Shown here piece after piece: positions 55,057 through 64,000 of a stretch of 64,000 nucleotides of DNA. This stretch comes from Skeletonema tropicum. Taxonomy: Eukaryota; Bacillariophyta; Thalassiosirophyceae; Thalassiosirales; Thalassiosiraceae. Numbering within the stretch: the first letter of the stretch is position 1; the number at the start of each line of letters is the position of its first letter. The position numbers and the translations under genes were made by a program. The notes below the pieces were generated by a model. That model made no database searches. It was not told the origin of the DNA and saw only the letters and a list, made by a program, of their open reading frames with translations. The DNA lies in assembly GCA_037178625.1 (NCBI GenBank), contig CM074129.1, forward strand, positions 3,410,001 through 3,474,000. Direction: 5' to 3'.

Positions 55057-56504
55057 ATGGAGCAATCAGAAACTAACGCTCCAAAGCAGGGTGGGCCAGC
55101 CGAAAGAAATCCTGCAGAGACCATGGAGGAACCCCAGAAGGTTGGCATTTTGCCGGGTATTCTTCCTCCTAAAATGGGAAGCGACAGTTCCTCATCTTCT
55201 CATTCGCTACCACATATGCCACCTCAAGCAGCAGTCGCACTGGAGCATTCGCATATGCCAATTCCACCCTCTGGATTTGATCCAGTACAAGCGATGCCGC
55301 AATCAGGTGCTACGAGTTCACCGTTTGGCTCTCCGCCATTTGGAGGAGCAAATGCACCACAATGGCCAGCAGCAGCACAGGGCATCCTACCACCACCAGC
55401 CGGAGAGTCTTCTGTCGCTTCCGCTTATAATCCAGGTCCAGGCGGACATGAACAATATCAACCTTTGCATGCTCAGTATGATCCATCTACCGCCGGCCAA
55501 GCACAAGGCCATTGGCAGCAGCAAATGTCGTTTGGACATCCCATGCCAACTTCTTACCCATTGTATGCTCCGCCGAGCTATGAAATCGGAGCTGAATATG
55601 GAGGTGTTCCTGTAGGACCTGCTGCTGGAGGATTTCAGTATGGGCCCAATGTGCAGCAGGGGCAGACTGCGTATCCTCAGCTGTATGACCCTTCTTATCA
55701 GATGCGGCAAAATCAAAGGCTAGCAGCAGCTGGGTATGGCCATTACGCAAGAAATCAAATGCAAGATCAAGGAGATTATGATCGCTACCGAAACAGAGGT
55801 AGGGGCGAAAGAGGAGGAATGCGAAGAGGAAGAAGTGAGAACCCAGACTCGGCAAAAGATCCTGGGCCACCGATAGGTAATCATTTGCGTGGTCCAGAGG
55901 GTGCTAACCTCTTTGTCTTTCACATACCAAATACGATGACCAATCAGGACTTGTACAGTCTTTTCTCTCAGCATGGCAACGTACTCAGTGCTACAATCAA
56001 GACAGAGGCTAAGACGGGTAGAGGAAGAGGTTTTGGTTTCGTTAATTACGACAGTGCTGATTCTGCGAGTAGAGCGATCCATCATTTAAATGGCGCATCG
56101 GTGAGTGTGTATTTTTTGTCAACGCCATGAGCACTCAAAACGACAGCATGTATTTAACTCACATGTTCTTTCTCCGTTTTCAGATCAATGGAAAGCACTT
56201 GAAGGTGCAACATAAACGAGTCGAGTCACAGTTTCCTACACAAGAATTCCCTGGCGGTGGCGCTTATCCAACTCAAGACTACGCAGGCGGTGGCTCATAC
56301 CCCATGCACGAGTACTCTGCCCCTTATCCTACACAGCAGTATCAGCAAGGCTACGAGTCCCATGGAACAGCAACACCCGAGCCTTCGAATGAGAGCTCGC
56401 GTCTTCCTCCTTTACTGCCCCCGTTGAACACATCAAATACACGAAGCAACGATGACACCAAGCCTGCTGCGGAGAAATCTTCTGCAGAGGAATCGCAATC
56501 TTAA
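55057..56504 (+). CDS. CELF-like single-RRM RNA-binding protein
   Basis: Two exons, join(55057..56100, 56184..56504), encode 454 residues; the 83-nt intron (GTGAGT to TTTCAG) lies inside the RRM. The ATG at 55057 (MEQSETNAPKQ) was chosen; the frame is open upstream only from a GTG. The first ~260 residues are Pro/Gln/Gly/Tyr-rich, followed by an RG-rich patch (RYRNRGRGERGGMRRGR). The RRM has GPEGANLFVFHIP (RNP2), GRGFGFVNY (RNP1) and, across the junction, NGKHLKVQHKR. This resembles RRM3 of CELF/Bruno proteins, which regulate splicing and translation. The tail is again Pro/Gln/Tyr-rich. Only one RRM is present, unlike the usual three. Confidence 0.8.
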
Positions 56505-56632
56505 GAGCTTCTTGCTGAGCAAACATCAACCCCTTCCCAAGGGTCACTTTTATCATCAATGCTCAGTCTCTACATCTGGACAATTCACTATTCAATGAGG
56601 TGCATAAATTCATAGCATAACAAATGCTTTCA

Positions 56633-57583
56633 TTACAACTCGTCTTTTCCCTTGTTTTCAATATCGTTTGGAAGATAATCTCTCCATTCATGAACAAATG
56701 TTAACACTCGACTCATCCACAACTTCCATTCATGTTTCAACTCCTGAGAAAGCTGCATGTTTTTAGCCCACTCTTGATGATGACGAATTGGATTATGCGA
56801 AGTTATCAACATGGACTCAAATGTATCTTGGCCAATATCAAAAACCATGACATGCGAGAACTTGCCAATCACATTTCTCTTGCTGGTTATCTGATCAATG
56901 ATGTCTTGTCTTTCCAAGCCACTTGCCTTCGTAAGAAGTGATTGTAACTCTGCCACCTCTCCCTCCAGCAAGACAAGTGCATACTTTCGCAAACACATTC
57001 TATGTGCACCATCTACCATTCTATACTCCTTATTACAAGGGTTATTTGGCCTGTCTGGATTGCTTGAGCTTACCACTACCCCGGGGATATCTATACAGTT
57101 TGAAGCTGTTCGTTCTTTGGTTGAGAGTTTTTTATGGCATGAAATCCAAAGATCATTCCACGATGCAGTCGGTATGTGCCCCTTAGGCTTCGGTGGTATC
57201 GAAATATCACCATTATCTACTTCTTGCAAGTTTTCCATACCTTTGTGGCATATCTTGTCTATATGAACTGGTGTGGGCATCAAACCTTGCTGTCGAGACC
57301 AGTTCAAAAGATCAAAGACTCGAGCATGAGATTTGTTCTCGATGCGCCAATGAGGCTTGTCGACTCTATGTATAGACCATAACACCCATCTTGTGAAGGA
57401 TTTACCCTCGTCAATCTGCAACAGTTCCAATGTTTCATCTGGACCCTTTGAGGTAAACAGGGCGACGAACTCGTCAAAAGTGTTGGGTAATGTTGCGTCT
57501 ATTTGCTCAGAACGAACTACCACTCCGCTGGAGCAAAGCGCTGCACATGCGAGAGCAAAGAACGTCGCCACTGATGGAGACAT
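56633..57583 (-). CDS. Secreted or organellar protein with a ParB-like motif, function unknown
   Basis: 316 residues from the ATG at 57583 (MSPSVATFFALACAALCSS), which begins a signal peptide; a TTG extension to 57619 is unlikely. The body has the words WVLWSIHRVDKPHWRI, WNDLWISCHKKLS and EYRMVDGAHRMCLRK. The last resembles the D-G-x-H-R core of ParB/sulfiredoxin-type nucleotide-binding domains, but the rest cannot be assigned. The C-terminus is Trp/Glu-rich (EWKLWMSRVLTFVHEWRDY). Confidence 0.6.
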   Translation of the reverse strand: MSPSVATFFALACAALCSSGVVVRSEQIDATLPNTFDEFVALFTSKGPDETLELLQIDEGKSFTRWVLWSIHRVDKPHWRIENKSHARVFDLLNWSRQQGLMPTPVHIDKICHKGMENLQEVDNGDISIPPKPKGHIPTASWNDLWISCHKKLSTKERTASNCIDIPGVVVSSSNPDRPNNPCNKEYRMVDGAHRMCLRKYALVLLEGEVAELQSLLTKASGLERQDIIDQITSKRNVIGKFSHVMVFDIGQDTFESMLITSHNPIRHHQEWAKNMQLSQELKHEWKLWMSRVLTFVHEWRDYLPNDIENKGKDEL

Positions 57584-57810
57584 ATCAGACACTACAGGGC
57601 CACAATAATCCTGGCTCAACGCTCTCTCTCCACTTCAATCTTCTGAACTTCTGAAACTCATCGTCATTTTGTGAGATTTCGTGCCCAGCGCCCAGCAGGC
57701 GCCCAGCCGGCGCCCGCTGGATTGTCGCATCTCTCCTTGCTTCGCTCGCCCGCGAGATGAAGCCACATACACTATGACGATGAACTCAAACCGAAACTAA
57801 CTAAACAACC

Positions 57811-58596
57811 ATGTCAGCAAACCGCTGGGATCCCAAGGCCAAAAAGCCCCCCAAGGGCTTCAACTACCTCGTACCCGTCCTCTCTGCCCTCGAGAATGAA
57901 CTCCGCGACAAAGTACGCGAATCCAACGCCGGAAAACGCAACACTGAATCCATGTGGCCGGTCCATCAAATCAATTGGCAGCGCTCTCGCTATGTCTACG
58001 ACATGTACTATACTCACGGCAAGATTAGCAAGAAGGTGTATGATTACTGTATTAAGAATAAATTGGTAGATGCGGCATTGATTGCCAAGTGGAAGAAGCC
58101 GGGGTATGAACGGCTGTGTTCTACGTATGTGATTAATCCAAACAATTATAAATTTGGCACGACGAGTATCTGCAGAGTGCCGCTCAAAGACCGATCGCCG
58201 GAAGCTATGACAGCACAAGACCCAACGACTGGATGCAGGGGATGCTCTTCGGGGGTGGGGCAGCATCGAAATATTTTTGGAAATAAGTATGGACAGAATT
58301 TAGCGGCTGTTCAAGTTGCACGGGAAAAGAGAATGGAAGAGTTGGAACAAAAGAGACTGAGGGAAGAAGAAGCAAATAGTGCTGCGGCTGCGGCAAGTGC
58401 AGCTGCGGGGGGTGGAGATAGTGAAACGGATGACGATTCAGATGATGATGATTACGGTCCAACACCGGCAGCGTGGGCATCGGAAGGGGGCAAGCTTGAA
58501 GCAGAAAGTGAAAGGTTAGCTGAGGAGGCGGCAGCGGGGGGAGATGATTCTGATGATTACGAACAACCAGCAAAGAAACTGAAAAGTAGCACATGA
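57811..58596 (+). CDS. BUD31: BUD31/G10 splicing factor with C-terminal extension
   Basis: 261 residues from ATG at 57811. Residues 1-155 follow the BUD31/G10 family: PPKGFNYLVPVLSALENELR, GKRNTESMWPVHQINWQRSR, YVYDMYYTHGKISKKVYDYC, LIAKWKKPGYERLC, TSICRVP and GCRGCSSG. BUD31 is a core component of activated spliceosomes. Family members coordinate zinc through about nine cysteines near the C-terminus; only four remain in this region. A ~100-residue Glu/Lys/Ala and acidic extension (ETDDDSDDDDYGPT) is added. No intron. Confidence 0.85.
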   Translation: MSANRWDPKAKKPPKGFNYLVPVLSALENELRDKVRESNAGKRNTESMWPVHQINWQRSRYVYDMYYTHGKISKKVYDYCIKNKLVDAALIAKWKKPGYERLCSTYVINPNNYKFGTTSICRVPLKDRSPEAMTAQDPTTGCRGCSSGVGQHRNIFGNKYGQNLAAVQVAREKRMEELEQKRLREEEANSAAAAASAAAGGGDSETDDDSDDDDYGPTPAAWASEGGKLEAESERLAEEAAAGGDDSDDYEQPAKKLKSST

Positions 58597-58708
58597 CAAC
58601 ATAATATTCTCATTACTCATTATAAATGATAAATATGATGAAAAGTATATTCCTCACTTCCTCTCTGGTAAATCAACTCTATGCATCCATTTGCATGCCT
58701 GAAAGAAG

Positions 58709-60922
58709 TCAAACTGGAGTCAGGTACAAATCTAGCCAAGGGAGCGTACTCAGAGCTATTTTTGCCCTACCAGCCCACCGCTTCGCATCTGTCTCGGTCC
58801 AGGTGCATGTGACACCATCATTGTCCTTTGAGAGAGTATCTAACAGCATTCCTGGAGAGGCATACCAAAAACTTAGATCCTTCGGAGTAGATGAATGCGC
58901 CTTATTCATCAGACAATCAAGAGCATCTTGATCTCCATCAAGAATTTCGAGCATGATTTCTTCTATTGATCGCTGCTGAGCAGCTTCGATCCATCTTTCA
59001 ACTGTATCGACTTGGAGGTTGTGCTTATTGAGTTGGGCAAGCACAACTTCGCCATCAGCATTCGCCAGTCCTCTCCAGTTTCGTACATTGTCCACAAGAT
59101 CAGCGGCCCATGCTTTTGCATCTTTATCATCATAGCTTTCAGATTCATTTCCTTCAGTAATACATTCAATTAACTCGTCAATATCGTCCTCAGACGGAGT
59201 GACCAGTTCCCAGTCATCAATGACAGCATCTTCCTGCTCTGCTGGCGGCAATTGTGTCGATTCTGTGTTACCCTTGCTTCCGAAACGCGCCATTGCTGCT
59301 CTCGCTCTGCGTTCACGCTCACTCAGCTCATTGTTGTCAGCATCATCATTATTACTTGGCATAGCTACCTCCAATATAGATTCTTCCATCTCTTCAATTG
59401 CCTTCACTCCATCTTCACCGATATCAGAAGCAGCTGCTGGGGCCGCAGCTTGCTTTTCTTGTCGCAAGTTTTCTCTCGCCTTTTCACTAAGATTTCTCTT
59501 TCTTCCACCTCTATCGAGATGCGACCAATCTAAATGAGGCATGGTTGATTGCAACATTGTTTCCACAGTGGCATTCGCAGATGAAACATTCTGTTCGGCT
59601 TTATTGTAGTGATAGACTAGAGACCAAAAGACACGAGGTGAGAGTTGTGCCATTGACACTGGTCGAAGCATCTCTCTACCATCTGAGTTTTTATGATCAG
59701 GATCATCTTGATCCTCTCCTCCTTCTGATCGTGTATTGTAAACATGCTCGATTAGTCCCTTTAGGGCATCTCGACTGATGATTTCGACTTGTTCTTCATA
59801 ATTACCCCGACCTTCCAGCCCTTTCGAGTAAGATACCATGTACAGGGTGAGTCCCAATGCCTCATCGTCACCATTATTATTATCATTTGCAGCACTTTGG
59901 CCGTGATCTTTGGCAGTCCCCAAGACCACACCCTTTCCTTCAACAATAGTACCACCCTTGACTTTCTCAAAACTGAATGCTCCCAAATTCACAGCCGCCA
60001 CACGCACAGCAGCACGAGATTCCTCATACGATTTTTCAACTGCTCCCTTCATTGCAGCGCGTAAGAATTTTCCAGTATTTCCTCCCCCTCCACCTCCTCT
60101 TCCCATGGAAGATAGAAGCTTCCCTGCTATATCATCTTCGCTCTTGAACATGGGTTGTTGCTGCTTATTGGAGGATCCTTTGCGTTTTTTGGATGCTGCT
60201 GCTCCCTCAACTGCCTTCCCATCCGATAAACGATAACCAGTTCCTTCAATCTTTGTCTTTTTATTAGGCGAAGAAGAAGAAGAAGACGTTGCAACAATCC
60301 GCTTGTTGGTTCCACCAAAACTTTTGACAGTGGAAGATTTTTTCGTTTGTTCCTTCTTCATCAATGCATCTTGCGCGGCTATCAGTTCTGGAAAACTGGC
60401 CGCAGCAGCAGTTGCAGCTGCTCTCTTTTTACGTCCACTTACAGTAGTTGAGCTGCTGGGAGAATCATGTACTTTTGCCGAACTTGTTGTTGTTGTTGCG
60501 GATTGTTTGGTGCTTGATGCTGCAGCAGCTGTTGTTGTAGATCCATTAGTATTCCCTGCAGATGCATTATTGTTCAGTGTGAACTTGACGATGACACTTT
60601 CATTAGCACGAATGCCAAGATCGTACACTGTACATTTGCCGCCTTGATCCATCTCCTTCGGTGGGAATCCACCTAGAAACGAAACCTGGTAATGGTGCGT
60701 GGAATTCGATGGAATATTGAATAGTGCAAAGACATCCCTTCGGAATTGATCGAGTGGCGTTGCTCCGGTTAGACGCATGTTGTATCGTTTTTGCTGTTGT
60801 GCCAATGCTGCATTTTTGCCACCACCACCGCCACCGCGTCCACCTCCCTTCTTTTTGCCTTTGGTTCCTGGGATGGGTGGAGGTGGCCCACCGGTAACGC
60901 GGATGGTGAACTCTTTGTCCAT
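58709..60922 (-). CDS. Ubiquitin-like-domain protein of unknown function
   Basis: 737 residues, ATG at 60922. The N-terminal ~120 residues look like a divergent ubiquitin-like fold of the OTU1/UBX-like type, with a Gly/Lys insertion: FTIRVTGG, QFRRDVFALFNIP, VSFLGGFPPKEM, TVYDLGIRANESVIVKF. A long Ala/Ser/Thr/Lys-rich linker follows. A conserved-looking middle part includes RPVSMAQLSPRVFWSLVYHY and WSHLDRGGRKRNLSEKAREN (about 425-490), suggesting a nuclear or proteasome-linked adaptor. The C-terminal third is acidic with Trp/Leu-rich helices. No catalytic motif seen. Its start is about 115 bases from the edge of duplicated copy C. Confidence 0.65.
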   Translation of the reverse strand: MDKEFTIRVTGGPPPPIPGTKGKKKGGGRGGGGGGKNAALAQQQKRYNMRLTGATPLDQFRRDVFALFNIPSNSTHHYQVSFLGGFPPKEMDQGGKCTVYDLGIRANESVIVKFTLNNNASAGNTNGSTTTAAAASSTKQSATTTTSSAKVHDSPSSSTTVSGRKKRAAATAAAASFPELIAAQDALMKKEQTKKSSTVKSFGGTNKRIVATSSSSSSPNKKTKIEGTGYRLSDGKAVEGAAASKKRKGSSNKQQQPMFKSEDDIAGKLLSSMGRGGGGGGNTGKFLRAAMKGAVEKSYEESRAAVRVAAVNLGAFSFEKVKGGTIVEGKGVVLGTAKDHGQSAANDNNNGDDEALGLTLYMVSYSKGLEGRGNYEEQVEIISRDALKGLIEHVYNTRSEGGEDQDDPDHKNSDGREMLRPVSMAQLSPRVFWSLVYHYNKAEQNVSSANATVETMLQSTMPHLDWSHLDRGGRKRNLSEKARENLRQEKQAAAPAAASDIGEDGVKAIEEMEESILEVAMPSNNDDADNNELSERERRARAAMARFGSKGNTESTQLPPAEQEDAVIDDWELVTPSEDDIDELIECITEGNESESYDDKDAKAWAADLVDNVRNWRGLANADGEVVLAQLNKHNLQVDTVERWIEAAQQRSIEEIMLEILDGDQDALDCLMNKAHSSTPKDLSFWYASPGMLLDTLSKDNDGVTCTWTETDAKRWAGRAKIALSTLPWLDLYLTPV

Positions 60923-61097
60923 GGTGTTAATGATGTGAGGCCTTTCGAAAGAAAGATCGTTTTTTCGTATGGCTTTGACGTAGGAATTAATACCGACATG
61001 CGTAGATGTAGATTGTTTTGCTCTCTCTAGTTATTCCCTTGCTCTCTCTTTTATTTCCTGACACCTACTGCACATGACCATATTATGTCATGTCGAT

Positions 61098-61194
61098 GGA
61101 CACCACTACTTATTGAATACAAAGTTAATCAGATTAGATATCTACGATACTAAAAGGGACCTGCTTCGGTACAACGGACACCACTACTTATTGA
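61098..61194. promoter_or_regulatory. Direct repeat upstream of MgtC-like gene, copy C
   Basis: Two identical 19-base words beginning ggacaccactactt lie at 61098-61116 and 61176-61194, 49-145 bases before the ATG. They match the pair upstream of copy A. Confidence 0.3.
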
Positions 61195-61242
61195 TATAAT
61201 TGAAACATAAGCCCAGTAATACTGGAAGTGCTTGACGGAACA

Positions 61243-62397
61243 ATGAACAAACGACGATACCACGATGACGGCCGCTCCTCCACCGGGAGTAAAGTCTACG
61301 CCATCTTTCTATACACCTTCCTAACAATCTACACATTTGTGTTCCTCTTCGGCAAATCATTATTACCACCGGAAGAAACATGGTGTCCCTACTCCAAACT
61401 ACCTGTTCGGAACGGCTATCAAAATCCAGATTACAATTACCATCCTTGTCACCACTATCGCACTCCATACCTATTGTTTCTCCATCTGCAGGAGGTGGAC
61501 TATGCGCAACGGATGATGATATCGTTATTTCTCGGTGGTATCATTGGCTTTGAACGGAGAGCATCCGAACGACCTGCAGGTATCCGTACCATGTGCATGG
61601 TGTGTTTGGGCAGTTGCTTCTTTAGCATGTGCTCTCAGTTGGCATTTAAATCGTCGACTATGGACTGGGATGCGGCGAGAGTTGCCGCCGCTGTGCCAAG
61701 TGGGGTGGGGTTCCTCGGTGCTGGATTGATTTGGAAGGGCAATACATCCACTGTGAAGAATGTTGATGGGAAAATGATATCGGCAGAATCACAGGAGGTT
61801 CATGGATTAACGACTGCTGCATCTGTGTGGTTGGCAGCTGCTGTTGGGGTGGCAGTTGGAGGGGGGAGACGCCTGTACATTGTTAGTGTCTATGGGGTGA
61901 TGCTTGTTATTCTTGTTTTGAGGTTTGGACCACAGCTTTACTTTGCTCGAGATGCTGAATCGCAACAGGATTTTGATGATTTAGTAGATGACGATTCGGA
62001 GATAGATTGGGATTCAATTACAGATGAATCTGCGTCAACAGGTCTCCCCATTGATGATGATGATGATGACGAAGAGGATACGAGAAGACGCCCAGAGTCA
62101 ACGATGTGGGGAAGTGACAAAGATATTAATTTAGGCTACCCGCTTAGCTCTAAAAACTTGAATGGGGATGGAGACGACAGTGGAGTGGGCGACCAGGAAC
62201 AAGGCATACACCCTTCTTGGACAAGACTACCATCCATGTCGTCACAACATTTATCTGCGCCAAACTTGAAAATCTACGAGACTCCAACCAAAGACGAAAT
62301 CTACGAGACTCCAATCAAAGACGAAAAGTCACCGCCGCAGCGAAGGCGAAAGAGACGAACGAAAAAGAATGAGCTGAGGCTGAGCTTCCATAGCTAA
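61243..62397 (+). CDS. MgtC/SapB-family membrane protein (copy C)
   Basis: 384 residues from the ATG at 61243. It is a near-identical duplicate of the gene at 207-1370, with all membrane motifs unchanged (LGGIIGFERR, GVGFLGAGLIW, VHGLTTAASVW). Differences seen are Ser to Thr in the first hydrophobic segment (LYTFLT), an Asp run three codons shorter, and DSGVGD for DTEVGD in the tail. The membrane domain is untouched, so it is probably functional. The near absence of changes suggests a very recent duplication, gene conversion or an assembly duplicate. Confidence 0.85.
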   Translation: MNKRRYHDDGRSSTGSKVYAIFLYTFLTIYTFVFLFGKSLLPPEETWCPYSKLPVRNGYQNPDYNYHPCHHYRTPYLLFLHLQEVDYAQRMMISLFLGGIIGFERRASERPAGIRTMCMVCLGSCFFSMCSQLAFKSSTMDWDAARVAAAVPSGVGFLGAGLIWKGNTSTVKNVDGKMISAESQEVHGLTTAASVWLAAAVGVAVGGGRRLYIVSVYGVMLVILVLRFGPQLYFARDAESQQDFDDLVDDDSEIDWDSITDESASTGLPIDDDDDDEEDTRRRPESTMWGSDKDINLGYPLSSKNLNGDGDDSGVGDQEQGIHPSWTRLPSMSSQHLSAPNLKIYETPTKDEIYETPIKDEKSPPQRRRKRRTKKNELRLSFHS

Positions 62398-62740
62398 TCA
62401 TCCCAATCATGTCGTCATCGCCAAAATGTTGCCGGTTGGAAGATGAGCGTTGAATTTGATGCGATGCAAAGGAATTACTCTTGGGGATATCATCCGTCAT
62501 GGGTAGAGCCGCAATCAACTTGTCTACGCTGAAAGCACTTTCCGTTCCATCGTCTTCTCTTCCATTGCCTTGGTAATACAGTGGCGCTACGACGATTTTT
62601 CTTCTTCCTTCTCATTCTCCGTAGTTGGTAGTGTGGCATAATATTCCTTGTCACTTTCAGAAGAGGAGGGATTAGCGTGTCTGTGTAGCGGATTCCACTC
62701 TCGAATGATGACGAAGAATGCGAAGGAAACAGCCTCAAAA
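62398..62740 (-). pseudogene. 3' remnant of PH-domain gene (copy C)
   Basis: Only the part coding for the acidic C-terminal tail survives, with frameshifts (PMTDDIPKSNSFASHQIQRSS still readable at about 62500-62430). The PH domain itself lies in the 1473-bp segment that is missing here. Non-functional. Confidence 0.8.
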
Positions 62741-63006
62741 ACTCCTGAGGTAGAACATCCTTTGCCTGCGGCCAACCTTACCCTTAACCTTTCGTGAGTC
62801 TTTTTTGTGTCTATTGTCTCACAGGAAAATGTTGGCCTGCTGCCTCGATTTGATTCTGCTTCTGCTTTTATTGTATCGATCTCCGTCCATCAAGAATAAG
62901 ATCAATTTCTGCAAACATTGCCTATGTGTCATGCTCTATTACTATTACCATAACACATTTATATTGTCTCTATACTCCTACTGTTATCATAAACACATAA
63001 TATTGT

Positions 63007-64000
63007 TTACATTGAGTTAAGCCGTTTCACCTTTTCAATACAGCCCCACTCTTCGTAACATGCCCTTGAGCGATCAATATGATATTTCTCCCAATTATCA
63101 TCTCCTTGGGCTTTGAAGTATGAGCTTGCCAACTCGTGTGCTAAAGCTCGATCTTGTAGGAATCCATTCCTACTTGATGTAGTGATTGCAGCAATGAACT
63201 TCTCTTCAGCCTCATTGTTCTTTCCGTTTAGCACAGCAAGCTCTGCTTCAAGGATGTATAGATAATGAACAACATTCACATTGCCATTCTTCGCCCAACC
63301 ACGAATGACCTGAATTGGTTTGTGTGCAGATTTCTTCATTTGTCTCTTCTTCCATCCAGATGCAGATTTTGCTGCTTTCAGATAGGTCAGCGCCTCCAAG
63401 AAAGTGTAGCGCAACGAAGTAAATGCGCCAGATATGATAAGACGAGCATTGTCCCCCACCTTTTGAACCAAGTTAATGGCGTCACTCCACTGTTGGAAGT
63501 AGACAAATATTTCTAGCTCCATAACGTTTACATAGCACTGAGAGCGACATTGCCAGTTGATTTTGCGGAGGCCAATATAGAGCCAAAAATCTTTTCCCCA
63601 GCTTCAACATCGATGCCACGGAGCTTCTTCACTGTTATCAGAGTATTAATTATGTATGACTTACTCATGTCTTGTTTGAGTTGTGTCAATACTGGAAAAG
63701 TCGCTTCCAGTTCTTTCTGAATGCTATCTAGTGGTCGACCTAGATAGTATAGGTGATAACTACGAGCAGAAAGACACCAACAAGCTCTCTCACTTTCGCC
63801 AGTCTCTAGACCAATCTGGTACCCCTTCAGTAATGGATCAACAGTATCCTGGAGGGGAGATACCCAGTGATAGCATAAAGTCTCTGTAACAAATAGTGTT
63901 TGAACAGCGCTTCTCCGCATGCCGTGCTTTTCAACCATCAGTTCTGCTGCCTTGGCCATCTCAATACCCTCCTGTGGTTTGCCAAAAAGTCCACAGAGCA
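63007..64000 (-). pseudogene. Frameshifted 3' part of AAA/TPR ATPase gene (copy C, runs off window)
   Basis: The C-terminal ~330 codons match copy A closely (ELEIFVYFQQW to RLNSM, and EKHGMRRSAVQTL to NVALSA). A single base present in copy A (the g of cagtagc) is missing between 63532 and 63533. It turns SATVNV into SAM followed by TAA. The upstream frame stays open to the window end. Either the copy is dead or makes a protein lacking the last ~170 residues, or the base is an assembly error. The 5' two-thirds are outside the window. Confidence 0.75.

Larger units (their letters stand above)
61036..64000. repeat. Segmental duplication, copy C
   Basis: It is a direct repeat of the window start, matching bases 1-1725 and 3196 onward. 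Relative to copy A it lacks 1473 bases; the junction near 62722-62724 shows a gaa shared by both sides of the missing segment. Homology begins abruptly at 61036 next to the ubiquitin-like gene promoter and continues to the window end. Confidence 0.9.

Noticed and set aside
1..64000. tRNA, rRNA or other structured RNA genes
   Set aside because: I looked for TTCGAANCC-type T-loops with matching stems and saw none outside coding sequence; a covariance-model scan would be needed to exclude them.

Overview
The window looks like nuclear DNA of a diatom, probably a centric one. The genes are eukaryotic, with short GT-AG introns of 78 to about 120 nt. Two nucleus-encoded plastid proteins carry the ASAF-like signal-peptide cleavage motif of secondary plastids: a PsbP-domain protein with a Tat-type lumen signal, and a FAD4-like desaturase. 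There is also a large secreted protein of the diatom W/CC cysteine-repeat type. The species assignment is inference. A run of exactly 500 N (26660-27159) marks a scaffold gap.

Layout. (1) 1-9525 and 61036-64000 belong to one family of duplicated cassettes: an MgtC/SapB-like membrane protein (+), a convergent PH-domain gene (-) and a two-exon AAA/TPR ATPase (-). Copy A (1-7002) has intact MgtC and ATPase genes but a broken PH gene. Copy B is split: an MgtC 3' relic plus an intact PH gene at 8338-9525, and an intact ATPase at 17382-20826. Copy C (61036 to the window edge) has an intact MgtC, a PH remnant and a frameshifted ATPase. (2) 9934-15414 holds a GH36 alpha-galactosidase/raffinose-synthase-like enzyme and a PPIL4-type cyclophilin-RRM protein. 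(3) 15415-27700 is gene-poor, with a decayed PIF1-like helicase, a decayed DDE-transposase-like element, short tandem repeats and the N gap. (4) 27725-33019 holds an EDR2-like PH/lipid-binding protein and an eight-pass membrane protein. (5) 33290-37270 is a tandem array of a ~184-bp unit. (6) 37328-60922 is gene-dense: PsbP-like, LRR-like, small Tim-like, FAD4-like, a type I membrane protein, a 1797-aa secreted cysteine-repeat protein, PrmC/HemK methyltransferase, a BioD-like/DRTGG protein in six exons, a CELF-like RRM protein, a secreted protein of unknown function, BUD31 and a ubiquitin-like-domain protein.

The genes are mostly independent eukaryotic units, not an operon-like system. The most unusual features are the repeated MgtC/PH/ATPase cassettes with signs of gene conversion and decay, the 184-bp array, the concerted 180-bp repeats in the secreted protein, and two conserved housekeeping proteins (small Tim-like, BUD31) that lack family cysteines. 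Exon structures were read by eye from splice signals and reading-frame continuity; no alignment or database search was run.
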